Shown: positions 16,748 through 25,728 of the stretch, in pieces
Position numbering within the stretch: the stretch's first letter is position 1
How the letters are laid out: the number at the start of each line of letters is the position of its first letter
Assembly: GCA_024762925.1 (NCBI GenBank)
Contig: JANTGM010000035.1
Span: forward strand, 1-51,065
Direction of reading: 5' to 3'
DNA from: Kofleriaceae bacterium
Lineage (GTDB): Bacteria; Myxococcota_A; Polyangia; Haliangiales; Haliangiaceae
DNA: 51,065 nt
Translations under genes and position numbers: made by a program
The notes under the pieces: generated by a model
Seen by the model: the letters and a program-made list of their open reading frames with translations, nothing else
Database searches by the model: none
Told to the model about the DNA's origin: nothing

Positions 16748-19276
16748 GTGAAGAGGAATGTTCGACTTGAGACCTTAGACGACACCACTGAGTCGCCTGG
16801 CATCCTCTCAAGATTTGAGAGATGGATCGCAAAGGGCGCCACCACCAAGCAGCGAGCAGACTTTGCATTTCGTGAACGCGTGCGGAATGTTGGCCTGGGT
16901 ATTCTCGTCGCCCTCTTTGGTTTTGGCCTAGAGAGCATCGAGGGTTTGCGCATTGGCGTACCCATCGTCGCCTACTCTGGAGTTCTTGCCGCCGCGATCT
17001 TTGTGGGCGCGATATTCTTTTTGCGGGCAACGCAGCGCTACGTGCTTGTAGGCAACATCGTTTTGATCGGTGTTCTCGCCGCAACCTGCGCCAACATTGT
17101 CTTTGCTGGTGGATTCCTCAATCCGGCAATCGTCGCGCTTTTTATTCTTCCGATTGGCGCGGCGATTCTCATCGACGTTCGGGCGAGCATCGTTTGGGGT
17201 GGGGTTGCCCTTGCCGCCTTCGTTGCGTTTTGGCTCGCTCCCCGTTTTGGGATTGATACCGGCCAGGTCCCCGGGGGAATTGATGGACTCAATTCTCTCT
17301 TCAATCGCGTAGTCGTACTCTGCGGAGTGGTTGCTGTCATCTCTCTCTTTGTCGCAAGTCAAAAACGAGCCGATGCACGCATTGCCAAAGCGCTTGAACG
17401 TCTTGCACTTCTGAACGAGGCTACGGTCGCAGCCAATGAGTCGACCACCCTTTTTGGGGCAATCGAGAAGTGTCTTGCGGGCGTGTGCACGGTGAAGGGT
17501 TGGACTCTTGGCCTTGCATACAATCGCGCCCCAAGCGAGACAGGTGCGGTTCCTGCGGTGTTTCACATGACGGAGACGGTGCGCGAGCGCGAGAAGCAAT
17601 TCGTGCGCGACTCGATTCAGCTTCTCATCGATGTTGTACCTGATGACGAGGACTTGCCCGACTCTTGGAACAACGATTTAAAAGCGTCAACAAATCCGTA
17701 TCGCGGTGTCCTCGCCCTGCGTCTTGGCCTACGGGCCAGCGTAGAGACTGCGATCGACATCGGTGATGAGCAGTGGATATTCGAGTTTTTCTCAGAAGCC
17801 CCAATCGAGAGCGACGACGACTTTGTCGGAACGCTACAGTTTGCCGGCCTGCAGCTTGAGCGGGTGATGGAGCGAGCAAAAACGCAATCACACATCCACG
17901 ATCTCTCGTACACCGATAGCCTCACTAGGCTTCCAAACCGACGCCACCTCAACGACTACATTCAGCGTGCAGTTGCCAGCTCGCCTGAAGACAAGCATAT
18001 TGCTGCGATTCAGCTTGGGCTTGATGGCTTCAAGACCATTAACGATGCGCTTGGTCACGCCGTTGGTGACCAACTCCTAAGATACGTTGCCAATCATCTC
18101 GTCGACACCGTGAGTTCAATCGCCTTGAAGGACAAACCACAGCGGAGTTGCAGCAATTGCGTATTTCGAAACGCCGGTGATGAGTTCGTAATCGTGTTAG
18201 GCGAGATCGAAACCCCTAAGGAAGTTTCGCAGCTGGCAAATGCCTTGCTGAAAAGCCTTGTGGATCCCATTGAGCTTGTGGACAACCAAATCCACTGCCA
18301 GGCCAGTATCGGAATCGCGATTTCGGGCTTGGATGCCCATAACGGCCCAGGTCTTCTGCAATGCGCGAACTCGGCGTTGTCGGCTGCCAAGAAGTCTGGG
18401 GGCAATCAGATCACGCACTTTGCAGCTGCGCTCAACGAAGAAAGCAGCCGGAGACTATTTCTCGAAAACCATCTCCGCGGCGCGATCGCGGGCGATGAAC
18501 TCAAAGTCGTCTACCAACCGCTCATGCTAGCCACCGATGCCAAGATGGTCGGCGTCGAGGCCCTTCTTCGCTGGGCTACCGAAGGAGAGCATGTCTCGCC
18601 GGTAGAGTTTATCCCGGTTGCCGAAGACAGCGGACAAATTGGTGTGATTGGTCGCTGGGTGCTCACAACTGCGGCAGCACAACTTGCGCATTGGGTGAAG
18701 AGCGGAAATGGCCCAGCCCGAATTGCCGTTAACGTTTCGGTTGTGCAACTTCGGGAAGACGACTTTGTGGACTTTGTTACCGGCCTCGTTGCGACTCATA
18801 AGCTGCCAACGGGTTCGCTTGAGCTTGAGATCACGGAGTCGCGCTTGATTGGAAGCGAGCCCGAGATCATGGCACGACTTGAACAACTGCTATCGAACGG
18901 CATCAAGCTCTCGCTTGATGACTTTGGAACGGGCTACAGCTCACTTAGCCAACTCAAGCGATTACCAATTCACAAACTCAAGATCGATCGCAGCTTTATT
19001 GATGGCATTGAAACCGATGCCAGCAACAAGTCGCTGGTTGAAGCAATCGTTGGAATCGCTAACGACTTGAAGTTAACCATCGTGGCCGAGGGCGTTGAGA
19101 ATGCCAAGCAAGCCGCACTGCTTCGCGATGCTGGCGCAACAGAGCTGCAAGGCTACCTCTACTCCAAGCCCGTTAGCCCTGAAGAGATTGAAGAACTATT
19201 TGAGAGCTTCACGGCCACTAAGCGATTCATGCCGCCATCCCCAACCCAGTACCGATTTCGAAGAAAGGACGGCTGA
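16748..19276 (+). CDS. Membrane GAF-GGDEF-EAL protein
   Basis: The 842-residue protein begins with about six TM helices (residues 50-205), then a GAF-like domain (about 220-375), GGDEF (about 385-560) and EAL (about 570-825). The cyclase site is damaged: the first metal Asp is Gly424 in LGLDGFK and the signature reads AGDEF (476-480). Just before it an insert carries a CxxC (Cys468, Cys471). The EAL site looks complete: EALLRW (604-609), a conserved Asn in AVNVS, ELEITES, DDFGTGYSSL, KIDRSFI and AEGVEN. It therefore probably degrades c-di-GMP, with GGDEF as a regulatory domain. The start is GTG. It diverges from murC. Confidence 0.93.
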   Translation: MKRNVRLETLDDTTESPGILSRFERWIAKGATTKQRADFAFRERVRNVGLGILVALFGFGLESIEGLRIGVPIVAYSGVLAAAIFVGAIFFLRATQRYVLVGNIVLIGVLAATCANIVFAGGFLNPAIVALFILPIGAAILIDVRASIVWGGVALAAFVAFWLAPRFGIDTGQVPGGIDGLNSLFNRVVVLCGVVAVISLFVASQKRADARIAKALERLALLNEATVAANESTTLFGAIEKCLAGVCTVKGWTLGLAYNRAPSETGAVPAVFHMTETVREREKQFVRDSIQLLIDVVPDDEDLPDSWNNDLKASTNPYRGVLALRLGLRASVETAIDIGDEQWIFEFFSEAPIESDDDFVGTLQFAGLQLERVMERAKTQSHIHDLSYTDSLTRLPNRRHLNDYIQRAVASSPEDKHIAAIQLGLDGFKTINDALGHAVGDQLLRYVANHLVDTVSSIALKDKPQRSCSNCVFRNAGDEFVIVLGEIETPKEVSQLANALLKSLVDPIELVDNQIHCQASIGIAISGLDAHNGPGLLQCANSALSAAKKSGGNQITHFAAALNEESSRRLFLENHLRGAIAGDELKVVYQPLMLATDAKMVGVEALLRWATEGEHVSPVEFIPVAEDSGQIGVIGRWVLTTAAAQLAHWVKSGNGPARIAVNVSVVQLREDDFVDFVTGLVATHKLPTGSLELEITESRLIGSEPEIMARLEQLLSNGIKLSLDDFGTGYSSLSQLKRLPIHKLKIDRSFIDGIETDASNKSLVEAIVGIANDLKLTIVAEGVENAKQAALLRDAGATELQGYLYSKPVSPEEIEELFESFTATKRFMPPSPTQYRFRRKDG

Positions 19277-19292
19277 TCGCCAGACAAGAGCA

Positions 19293-19312
19293 ACGGCGGG
19301 CTGAGCCGCCGT
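19293..19312. terminator. Hairpin between convergent genes
   Basis: A 7-bp perfect stem (acggcgg and ccgccgt) with a 6-nt loop lies in the 66-bp gap between the GGDEF-EAL gene and the aminopeptidase gene, which converge here. There is no T-run on either side, so it may be a weak bidirectional terminator or an mRNA 3'-end stabiliser. Confidence 0.5.
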
Positions 19313-19342
19313 GCCCGATGCGATGCCCTAACGGCAGAGACG

Positions 19343-22000
19343 CTAGAGCTTGGCAGGCAATGCCAGCGTCTTCCTCGCGGCCAAACACAAGCGGAAGCTC
19401 TCTAGCGCTTGTTCGGAAGCGCGCTTCCCTCCATCCATAGGAGCGATCCTCTCTTGTAAGAAGGTCTGCACCGAATCTCGCAGCGACTCATCACACTGCG
19501 AACTCGCAACGCGTGCCAAGCGCTTGCCCATTTCTTCGCCATAGCGCTTCGACAGCTCAGAAAAGTTCGCATTAACGAATTCGAGAGCTAGGTGCCCTGA
19601 ACGTTTGTTGCCTGCGATCGAAGAGAGCATCCGCTGTGATTCACGAACATCGATTTCGGGATCGAGCATCACCTTTAGAGCATGGGTGACCAGCGTTGGC
19701 TTGTCTACCGCACCAAGTCCTGCCAACAAGAGACGTCGACGACTGCGATCGCTCGTAGCCTTGATTGCCTCGACGTATTCATCGAGCAAGGCTATGTCAC
19801 CAAAGTGCGCACCGACCTTGAGAGCCAGTCCAGCAACGTTTGCATCCACAGAGGATGGGTCTGAAAGCCAAGCCTTGGCAAGCCTCTGACCCTCCGCACC
19901 GAGCGTTGCGTCGCCTCCACCAAAGACCATGAGCGAGAGCAGTGTTTGCCGAAGTGCTGTGCGCGATGATGGCTCACCGGCTTTCGCCTTCCAACCGAGC
20001 TTCTTCGCAGCTTTGCCGAAGTTCTTTGCCAGCCAGCGCTGGTAGCGCGTCTCATCTGCTTCCTCAACAAGACGTCCCAGTCCGGCCAATCCTGCAGCAG
20101 CAGCCACAAGACCATCGTCCTTACTCGCGGCCAACCTTGGCACAAGCGCAATCATGCTATCGATCGGCGCTCGCCCTGCATGCACAAGAGCTTTCAAATC
20201 GCTCGCCAGAACGAGCTGCTCTGGAACCGTGAGCGGCGCCTTGCTCTGCAAAGCGGAGAGCAGTGGTGCGCTGAGCTGCGAGCGATAGTAGCCGGTCGCT
20301 CCGTCATTGGGCACAATCCACGAAGGACAGCGGGTCGCATGAGTCAGCGCAAACTCCGAGGTGTTCTTAGACACCATGGTACACTCTCGTTTCGTCTCTT
20401 TTCCCTTGCCCGTCGGGTATCGCACACACAGTGGAATCATGTACTCAGGCGATTGGGAAATTTCTGAGCCAAGAGGCTTATAGCGCTCAGCCGAGAGGGA
20501 TAGCGTTGGAGGATTCTGAGCGTCGCACGTCAAAGCGAAGGTAACCAGCGGAGTTCCCGGGTTATCGATAAACGTTGCGAACGATGTAGACACGGTCTTC
20601 CCGGTTCCGACATCCATCGCATCGAGAAAGTCCTTTGCCACCAAGCTCTTCCACTGGTTGTTTCCAAGGTAGTGCTGAATCCCGCGCTGGAAGGTCTCCT
20701 TGCCGAGCCAACCTTCAAACATCGTGAGCACGGATGCACCTTTGGCATAGGTGATGCCATCGAATGCAGCTCCAATGTCGCCTTCGGTTTTGATCGGTTG
20801 GTGGATGATGCGAGCGGTCGAAAGTCGATCGGCGCTCATGGCACCGTTGCGTCGATTGATCCACGAGACATCAGAGCGCCACTGCGGAGCAAACTCTTGA
20901 ACGACTTTTGCCGAGGCCCAGGTAGCAAACGATTCGTTTAGCCAAAGGTCATTCCACCAAGCGTTGGTAACAAGGTTGCCAAACCACTGGTGAGCGAGTT
21001 CGTGAGCACCGACCGCAGCATAGCGCTTCTTGAAGTCCAGATCGTTGTCTTTGGACAGTAGGAGCGTCTCTGTGTAGGTAATGAGCCCGGGATTCTCCAT
21101 CGCGCCAAAACTTCCCGTCGAGGGAATTGAGACGAGATCGAGCTTTGCATATGGGTAGGGAATGCCCGTGTAGTCCTCGAGGATCTTCACTAGCGGCAAT
21201 GTGGATTCCACAACCCACCCCGACTCGCCGCCACGCCCTCGTGGAGCCGCCACTCGAACTGGAACACCACTACGAGTTTTTCCTACATCAACCATGTCAA
21301 AAGCGCCAACCGCAAACGCGACGAGATACGATGGCAACGGTGGGCTCTGCGCAAAGTCGACGCGGACGAAGCCATCACCGATTGCCTCTCGACCAACCTC
21401 CGGAGTGTTGGCGAGCGCCACCAATCCTTCTGGCACCTCCAGGCTTAGCTGCCATGGAACTTTGGAGTCGGGCTGGTCGATGCTTGGGAATGCGCGACGA
21501 GCTCCTCGCGCCTCAAATTGTGTGAAGAGATACCAATCCCCTGCCGCCTTTTGGCGGAAGATCCCAAACGAGCTGTCGCCACTCACCGCGCCGGTGTAGG
21601 TGACGTTCAGGGTTGCGTCACCAACCGCGATGTTGCTTGGTGCGGTGAAGTGCAGCCATTGCTCATCGGCTATCGCAACCTCAAGATCTACCGTAGCACC
21701 GCCCACCGAAATGGATGCCGATGAAACCGCAAGCCCATAGCCGTTCAAGTAAAAGTCTTTGCTGCTCTGTGCAACCTTGAGATCGATCGTGAGTTCTCCT
21801 GAAAACGTACTCTGATTTGGATCGAGTCGAAGTGTGGCTTGGTAGTTTTGGGGCACCACAATGGCTTCGTCGATTCGGAGACCGGGAAGTGCATGAGCCG
21901 CAACCTCGGGCGCAGGCACAGAGTTCGTCCGCTTTGCATCCGACCCGCAGGCGGTGAGAAGAAGCAGGCAGGGCAGGCAAGAAGAGAGCAGTCGATTCAT
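19343..22000 (-). CDS. M1-family metallo-aminopeptidase lipoprotein
   Basis: The 885-residue protein starts with a lipoprotein signal (MNRLLSSCLPCLLLLTACG; lipobox LTAC, Cys18). It then has the four-domain layout of M1 aminopeptidases. An N-terminal beta domain is followed by the exopeptidase motif GAMENPG (about residue 295), the zinc motif HELAHQWFGN with the downstream Glu in LWLNESFATW (about 328-355), and a helical C-terminal HEAT/ARM-like region. All catalytic residues are visible. It probably trims N-terminal residues from peptides at the cell envelope, in the periplasm or on the outer surface. It converges with the c-di-GMP gene and diverges from the DUF4178 gene (65-bp gap). Confidence 0.95.
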   Translation of the reverse strand: MNRLLSSCLPCLLLLTACGSDAKRTNSVPAPEVAAHALPGLRIDEAIVVPQNYQATLRLDPNQSTFSGELTIDLKVAQSSKDFYLNGYGLAVSSASISVGGATVDLEVAIADEQWLHFTAPSNIAVGDATLNVTYTGAVSGDSSFGIFRQKAAGDWYLFTQFEARGARRAFPSIDQPDSKVPWQLSLEVPEGLVALANTPEVGREAIGDGFVRVDFAQSPPLPSYLVAFAVGAFDMVDVGKTRSGVPVRVAAPRGRGGESGWVVESTLPLVKILEDYTGIPYPYAKLDLVSIPSTGSFGAMENPGLITYTETLLLSKDNDLDFKKRYAAVGAHELAHQWFGNLVTNAWWNDLWLNESFATWASAKVVQEFAPQWRSDVSWINRRNGAMSADRLSTARIIHQPIKTEGDIGAAFDGITYAKGASVLTMFEGWLGKETFQRGIQHYLGNNQWKSLVAKDFLDAMDVGTGKTVSTSFATFIDNPGTPLVTFALTCDAQNPPTLSLSAERYKPLGSEISQSPEYMIPLCVRYPTGKGKETKRECTMVSKNTSEFALTHATRCPSWIVPNDGATGYYRSQLSAPLLSALQSKAPLTVPEQLVLASDLKALVHAGRAPIDSMIALVPRLAASKDDGLVAAAAGLAGLGRLVEEADETRYQRWLAKNFGKAAKKLGWKAKAGEPSSRTALRQTLLSLMVFGGGDATLGAEGQRLAKAWLSDPSSVDANVAGLALKVGAHFGDIALLDEYVEAIKATSDRSRRRLLLAGLGAVDKPTLVTHALKVMLDPEIDVRESQRMLSSIAGNKRSGHLALEFVNANFSELSKRYGEEMGKRLARVASSQCDESLRDSVQTFLQERIAPMDGGKRASEQALESFRLCLAARKTLALPAKL

Positions 22001-22065
22001 ATGAGATCCTCCGTCTACGCGAGGCTTATCGCGAGAGAGCGCACAACACCGAAAAACGCGGGTAG

Positions 22066-22755
22066 ATGCAACTTGAAAGTTGCGTAAGGAATCGCGACAG
22101 TCGGACCCTCTTGTTCACCGCGCTCATTATCGCCGCTCTAATTCTCGCTGGCGCCGCTACGGCTGTCGGAGGAGGGCTTGTTATTGCTGCTCGCAAGCGC
22201 AAATCGCTTGGTAGTGGCGGCTCCGAACCGAAGCTCCTTGGTAGCGGAAGCGCGACCGACCTACAAGAGCGTGGTTTTGGTGACCTTCGCGTTGGCGATG
22301 TGATCATGCATGATGCCACCGACTACATCGTTGAGGGCGTGATTCGCTATGACGAGGCAGGCCACCATTGGTCAATGGCACGCATCGTTGATGGCACCAA
22401 GTCTTGCTGGTTGTTAGTTGGACTTGAGCGGACCGGCGGAGCAAGCAAGCGCATTCTCAATCCGACGAATGATGTGGAGCTGGCAGGCTACCCACCCGAA
22501 CTCATCATGCTTGGCGAAGAGCGCTACAACTTTGACAAGCGTGGTACCGCAACGACAGAACTAGAAGGCGACACTGGTTCGCTTGGCGGGATATCTCAGA
22601 ACAATACCGGTGCGGCGGCTCATCGATGCCGCTGGTGGAACTACTCTGCTGCGGGACCGAATGCTCTCCTGGTGGAACAGTGGGGTGACGACTATCGCGT
22701 GCTCGTCGGGGCAAAGGTAAGCGACTCTGAAATCGAAATGATGCCCGGCTCCTAA
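22066..22755 (+). CDS. Membrane-anchored DUF4178 protein
   Basis: The 229-residue protein has one N-terminal TM helix (about residues 15-42) and then a domain matching the DUF4178 pattern. That pattern is a GDVIMHDATDYIVEGVIRYDEAGHHWSMARI core followed by a WLLVGLE strand and a second half that repeats the layout. DUF4178 proteins are often found near membrane-stress or AIM24/PspA-type genes; none is seen here. The ATG at 22066 leaves 65 bp to the divergent aminopeptidase gene. Function unknown. The gene converges with the small lipoprotein at 22762 (6 bp apart). Confidence 0.75.
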   Translation: MQLESCVRNRDSRTLLFTALIIAALILAGAATAVGGGLVIAARKRKSLGSGGSEPKLLGSGSATDLQERGFGDLRVGDVIMHDATDYIVEGVIRYDEAGHHWSMARIVDGTKSCWLLVGLERTGGASKRILNPTNDVELAGYPPELIMLGEERYNFDKRGTATTELEGDTGSLGGISQNNTGAAAHRCRWWNYSAAGPNALLVEQWGDDYRVLVGAKVSDSEIEMMPGS

Positions 22756-22761
22756 AGCGCT

Positions 22762-23163
22762 CTACGATTCTAAGCGAGTTAGTACAAGCTCACCCAATCC
22801 CGCAATCTGCAGCCTTAGTCGATTTTCTTCCACAGCAATGGGAACCGTGCGCTCGTTCCCAAGGGCCCGAGCACGAACCAATCCATCGCCAAACGAGAGA
22901 ATCCTTAGAGAGCCACTCTTGCTGGTACCAAAACCAGATACAAAGAACGTCCCATTGCCAGATGCATCAATGCTGACAACGCCACTCACGAGCCCATACG
23001 ACTCGATACGCAGAGCACCGCTCCAAGTGCCCACCAAAGGCCCATACGCTTCGATTGCTACAACTGGCCTTGCATCAATCGGTTGGGCGCGTTCCGAAAC
23101 GACGTCACCCCTGCCGCAAGAGGCAAGGGCGAAGGTGGCAAGAGGTATTCTTAGACCGAGCAT
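22762..23163 (-). CDS. Small lipoprotein of unknown function
   Basis: From the ATG at 23163 the protein has 133 residues and begins with a short lipoprotein signal (MLGLRIPLATFALASCGRGD; Cys at about residue 16). The longer ORF start upstream overlaps the preceding gene and lacks a signal. The mature part is beta-rich with alternating Gly/Ser and Leu/Val, like a small lipocalin-type barrel (GTWSGALRIESYG, GSLRILSFGDG). It has no cysteines beyond the lipid anchor. It lies 19 bp downstream of the Cys-rich lipoprotein gene and may be co-transcribed. Confidence 0.65.
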   Translation of the reverse strand: MLGLRIPLATFALASCGRGDVVSERAQPIDARPVVAIEAYGPLVGTWSGALRIESYGLVSGVVSIDASGNGTFFVSGFGTSKSGSLRILSFGDGLVRARALGNERTVPIAVEENRLRLQIAGLGELVLTRLES

Positions 23164-23182
23164 GCACTCGGTGAACGTGCGA

Positions 23183-24040
23183 CTAGAGGCAGCAAGGTAC
23201 GTTGCGGGCCACGTCGCAGGCGTTTCCTGATGTCGAAGGAATGTCGACGACCTGAGAAACACTACCCGAGACAGCGGTGAGACTCACAAACCTTGCACCC
23301 TGACCTATGTGCGCAGTCTGGTAGCTCCAAGGTACATTTGCTCCGCCGTTTCCCACATCGGTGTTGGTGCACTGGCGCGCAACATTTTGTGTTGGGTCGA
23401 GAATCCACCATTCCGTGACAGGGTTGTTGTCGCTATCGACAGCGTTGATGAGTTCACCATTGGCTTGTGCTTCAAGAAGCTCTGCAAAACTACAAACCTT
23501 GGCGCCAGGTTCATTGTAGAGAGTTTGACAAGCGGTCTCAGCGCCAGGAACACCAATCGTGCCACCGTAGTTCCAAAGGCCGGTAGAAGGAGTGAGGCTG
23601 CCAATGTATCGCTGGGTTGTGCATGTGCCTGCACTGCACTGGTTCTCGCCGCAATCGGTGCCTGCGTTGGTGCCCGTACAGGTGCCACTAGCTCCGCAGA
23701 AGTCTGCGTTGGTCTTGGGATCAATGCACTCCCCGCCACAGTTGAGTTGGCCAGATTCACAAACATCAACACAAGAGCCTGCGGAGCAGCCCTGCCCTTC
23801 GTCACAGCTGTTGTCACAAGAACCGCAGAAGTCGGGACTGATATCGGTGTCCACACATCGAGCCTCACAGCTCGTGAGATTTGGGTCGTCACAGCGAACC
23901 TCGTCGCCGCCTCCGCCATCGGTTCCCTGAAGATCACTGCAATCGCCCCCCTGGCCGTCTTGGCAAATGGTTTGAGTGCAGGCGCCAAGGCCGCAAGCTA
24001 GGGTGAGAGCCAAGAGGGTTGGGAGCTTCAACATGTTCAT
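23183..24040 (-). CDS. Cysteine-rich secreted lipoprotein
   Basis: About 285 residues from the ATG at 24040, with a lipoprotein signal (MNMLKLPTLLALTLACGLGAC). A Cys-dense segment follows (about residues 22-140). It has repeats of the type CGGxCIDPxTNxDFCG, common in secreted proteins of Myxococcota. The C-terminal 150 residues (from RYIGSLTPSTG) form a separate domain that begins with a short Gly/Trp motif, contains a WWILDP core and ends in PCCL. The CSFAEL and ETACQTLYNEPGAKVC parts look like a small disulfide-stabilised ligand domain. Export and disulfide bonding are expected; the role is unknown. Confidence 0.75.
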   Translation of the reverse strand: MNMLKLPTLLALTLACGLGACTQTICQDGQGGDCSDLQGTDGGGGDEVRCDDPNLTSCEARCVDTDISPDFCGSCDNSCDEGQGCSAGSCVDVCESGQLNCGGECIDPKTNADFCGASGTCTGTNAGTDCGENQCSAGTCTTQRYIGSLTPSTGLWNYGGTIGVPGAETACQTLYNEPGAKVCSFAELLEAQANGELINAVDSDNNPVTEWWILDPTQNVARQCTNTDVGNGGANVPWSYQTAHIGQGARFVSLTAVSGSVSQVVDIPSTSGNACDVARNVPCCL

Positions 24041-24093
24041 ATTACTTTGCACATAGTGATCCAATCGAAGTGGGTGGTGAGAGCTGCCCCAGT

Positions 24094-24109
24094 GGCTAGC
24101 TAACTAGCC
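24094..24109. repeat. Hairpin with ctagctaactag core
   Basis: A 6-bp perfect stem (ggctag and ctagcc) with a ctaa loop lies upstream of the Cys-rich lipoprotein gene. The core ctagctaac is shared, in reverse orientation, with the palindromic element at the right edge of the window (51053-51065 region). This may be coincidence because the motif is short. Confidence 0.35.
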
Positions 24110-24165
24110 GCTTTGCAATGCCGCCCTAGAAAATCCTAAGCGAGCCACCCTGGTCTTGCGGCGCC

Positions 24166-24187
24166 AGACCCCACCTTGCTGGGGTCT
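24166..24187 (-). terminator. Terminator-like hairpin at end of di-haem gene
   Basis: A 7-bp perfect GC-rich stem (agacccc and ggggtct) around an 8-nt loop overlaps the TAG stop of the minus-strand di-haem gene. It is followed by no T-run, so rho-independent termination is not certain, but the position fits a 3' end structure. Confidence 0.5.
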
Positions 24188-25706
24188 AGGGAACGACAAG
24201 CTGTGGGGCTCGACGCAACGACAAGAGGTAGAGACGGAGACTACCTTTGTCTACATGGCTGAGTTCGCCAAACGCCTCGGCAGCAAAGGCGCCTTCGCCA
24301 CCATGAGCGGAAATGGCGCCATCAAGCGTAGGAGATCGGCCATCGTAGAAGTAGGGCGGCGTTGATGCCAAGCCCCAAAGGCGTCTCGTCAGATACTCGC
24401 TAGGTGCTTGGCCCTTCATTGGATGGCTGCCAGCAGCATTTTCACCCAGATCATGGCGTCGCATGTCGCTAAAGAGCCACACGGGATAGCCACCCAAGCT
24501 CTCGTCATATGTGAGTCGAGGCTCTTCACCAGCCTTGCTCAGATCGATCTCGTAGACTTTGCCTGTGACTTCGCTAGTCGTGCGAAACACGGGATCATTA
24601 AGTACCATCATCGGTGTGTGGCAAACGGTACAACCGATCGTATCGAAGAGCCGCTGTCCTTCAGAAAAACGCTGATAGAAGTTGTGCGACTCTGGGGCGC
24701 TGAGCCCATCGGCCGCAGGGGGAAACTCGTGCAAGACCTCTGGGGCCATCACCACGGGCAGTTGCAGAGTTGCGAGATAGGAAATAAGCGACGTGAGTTG
24801 TCCCGCCGAAAGCTCTGAGACAAAGCCGTCATTATCGCGATCGGCTTTGGGGCCAGGTCCTCTTTCGATAGAGCGATCTGCAGGCAAGGCAAGCAGGTCA
24901 TCACTTTGGATGCCCAGGTGCAGTTGGGTGGATGCCATCGTGAAGTCGCGCAGGGTTGCAAACTCGCCGCGCCAACCAAAGGGGCGGATGACAAGGTCTG
25001 GGTCGACTCCCTTGAGTTTGCTCGTGTCGACGACATCCCCACGGATCTGAAGCGACCCAAAGCTCACGCCCTTGGCTGTCAATTCCACTTCGAGGGGCTC
25101 ATCAGAGTTTTTCGCAGACTTCACAGCCAAGCGACGTTGCTCTTGCAGTTCTCTGCTGATCTCCTGGGCGAGAGCCTGTACAACGCCACTCCCGAGCAGG
25201 GCAGGTGGGTTGCGCGCATCAGCGCTACGCGTGTTTATGCCATCGCCACCAATCAGACTGTTGTCTTGCACCGCACCTGCACCGGCGGGCCCACCTCGCC
25301 AATGGCATGAGGTGCATGAGTTTGTCTCTGGGCCACCCAATTCTCCTTCATGGACTTTGCGAAATGGGTCTACTCGTGTCTGCGCATCGTCGCGACCAAG
25401 ACCGTCGGCAAAGCTATACTCGTGCTCAAACAGCAGTCGGCCCACCGTGTAGAGCTGCTCAAGACACACTTGTCCGCGCTCGATCTTGCTCTGCAGGACG
25501 ATTGGGCGGGTCTCTCGAAGAAGGTAGCCTGGCGCCAGCGCTTCCTGATAGCGAATGTTTCGTTTCGTCTCCGCGTGCAAATAGGCGGCCTTGGCTCCCG
25601 CCAAATCAAGCCGCGTAAGAGAAAGAGGCTCAAAGCTTGGACAGTCAACACGTGGCGCAATCTCAGGTTTGTCGCATGCCACCGCCAAGCAGCATGTCGC
25701 CATCAC
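24186..25706 (-). CDS. Di-haem oxidoreductase (DHOR-like), copy 1
   Basis: The protein has two c-type haem motifs, CTSCH (first third) and CTVCH (last third), and family signatures GVDPDLVIRPFGWRGEFATLRDF and RRLWGLASTPPYFYDGR. This matches the putative thiol/di-haem oxidoreductase family (COG3488, DUF1111). It is expected outside the cytoplasm, with covalent haem c. The signal is uncertain. The ATG at 25706 gives MATCCLAVACDKP, a short lipoprotein-like start without a basic end and with no ribosome site. Starts at 25802 or 25886 would give a better basic region but overlap the upstream gene by 70 bp or more. It follows its paralogue by 22 bp and shares about the whole layout with it, so it is a tandem duplicate. 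Confidence 0.85.
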   Translation of the reverse strand: MMATCCLAVACDKPEIAPRVDCPSFEPLSLTRLDLAGAKAAYLHAETKRNIRYQEALAPGYLLRETRPIVLQSKIERGQVCLEQLYTVGRLLFEHEYSFADGLGRDDAQTRVDPFRKVHEGELGGPETNSCTSCHWRGGPAGAGAVQDNSLIGGDGINTRSADARNPPALLGSGVVQALAQEISRELQEQRRLAVKSAKNSDEPLEVELTAKGVSFGSLQIRGDVVDTSKLKGVDPDLVIRPFGWRGEFATLRDFTMASTQLHLGIQSDDLLALPADRSIERGPGPKADRDNDGFVSELSAGQLTSLISYLATLQLPVVMAPEVLHEFPPAADGLSAPESHNFYQRFSEGQRLFDTIGCTVCHTPMMVLNDPVFRTTSEVTGKVYEIDLSKAGEEPRLTYDESLGGYPVWLFSDMRRHDLGENAAGSHPMKGQAPSEYLTRRLWGLASTPPYFYDGRSPTLDGAISAHGGEGAFAAEAFGELSHVDKGSLRLYLLSLRRAPQLVVP

Positions 25707-25728
25707 AAGGGTGAGCGATCCGCTGTGT

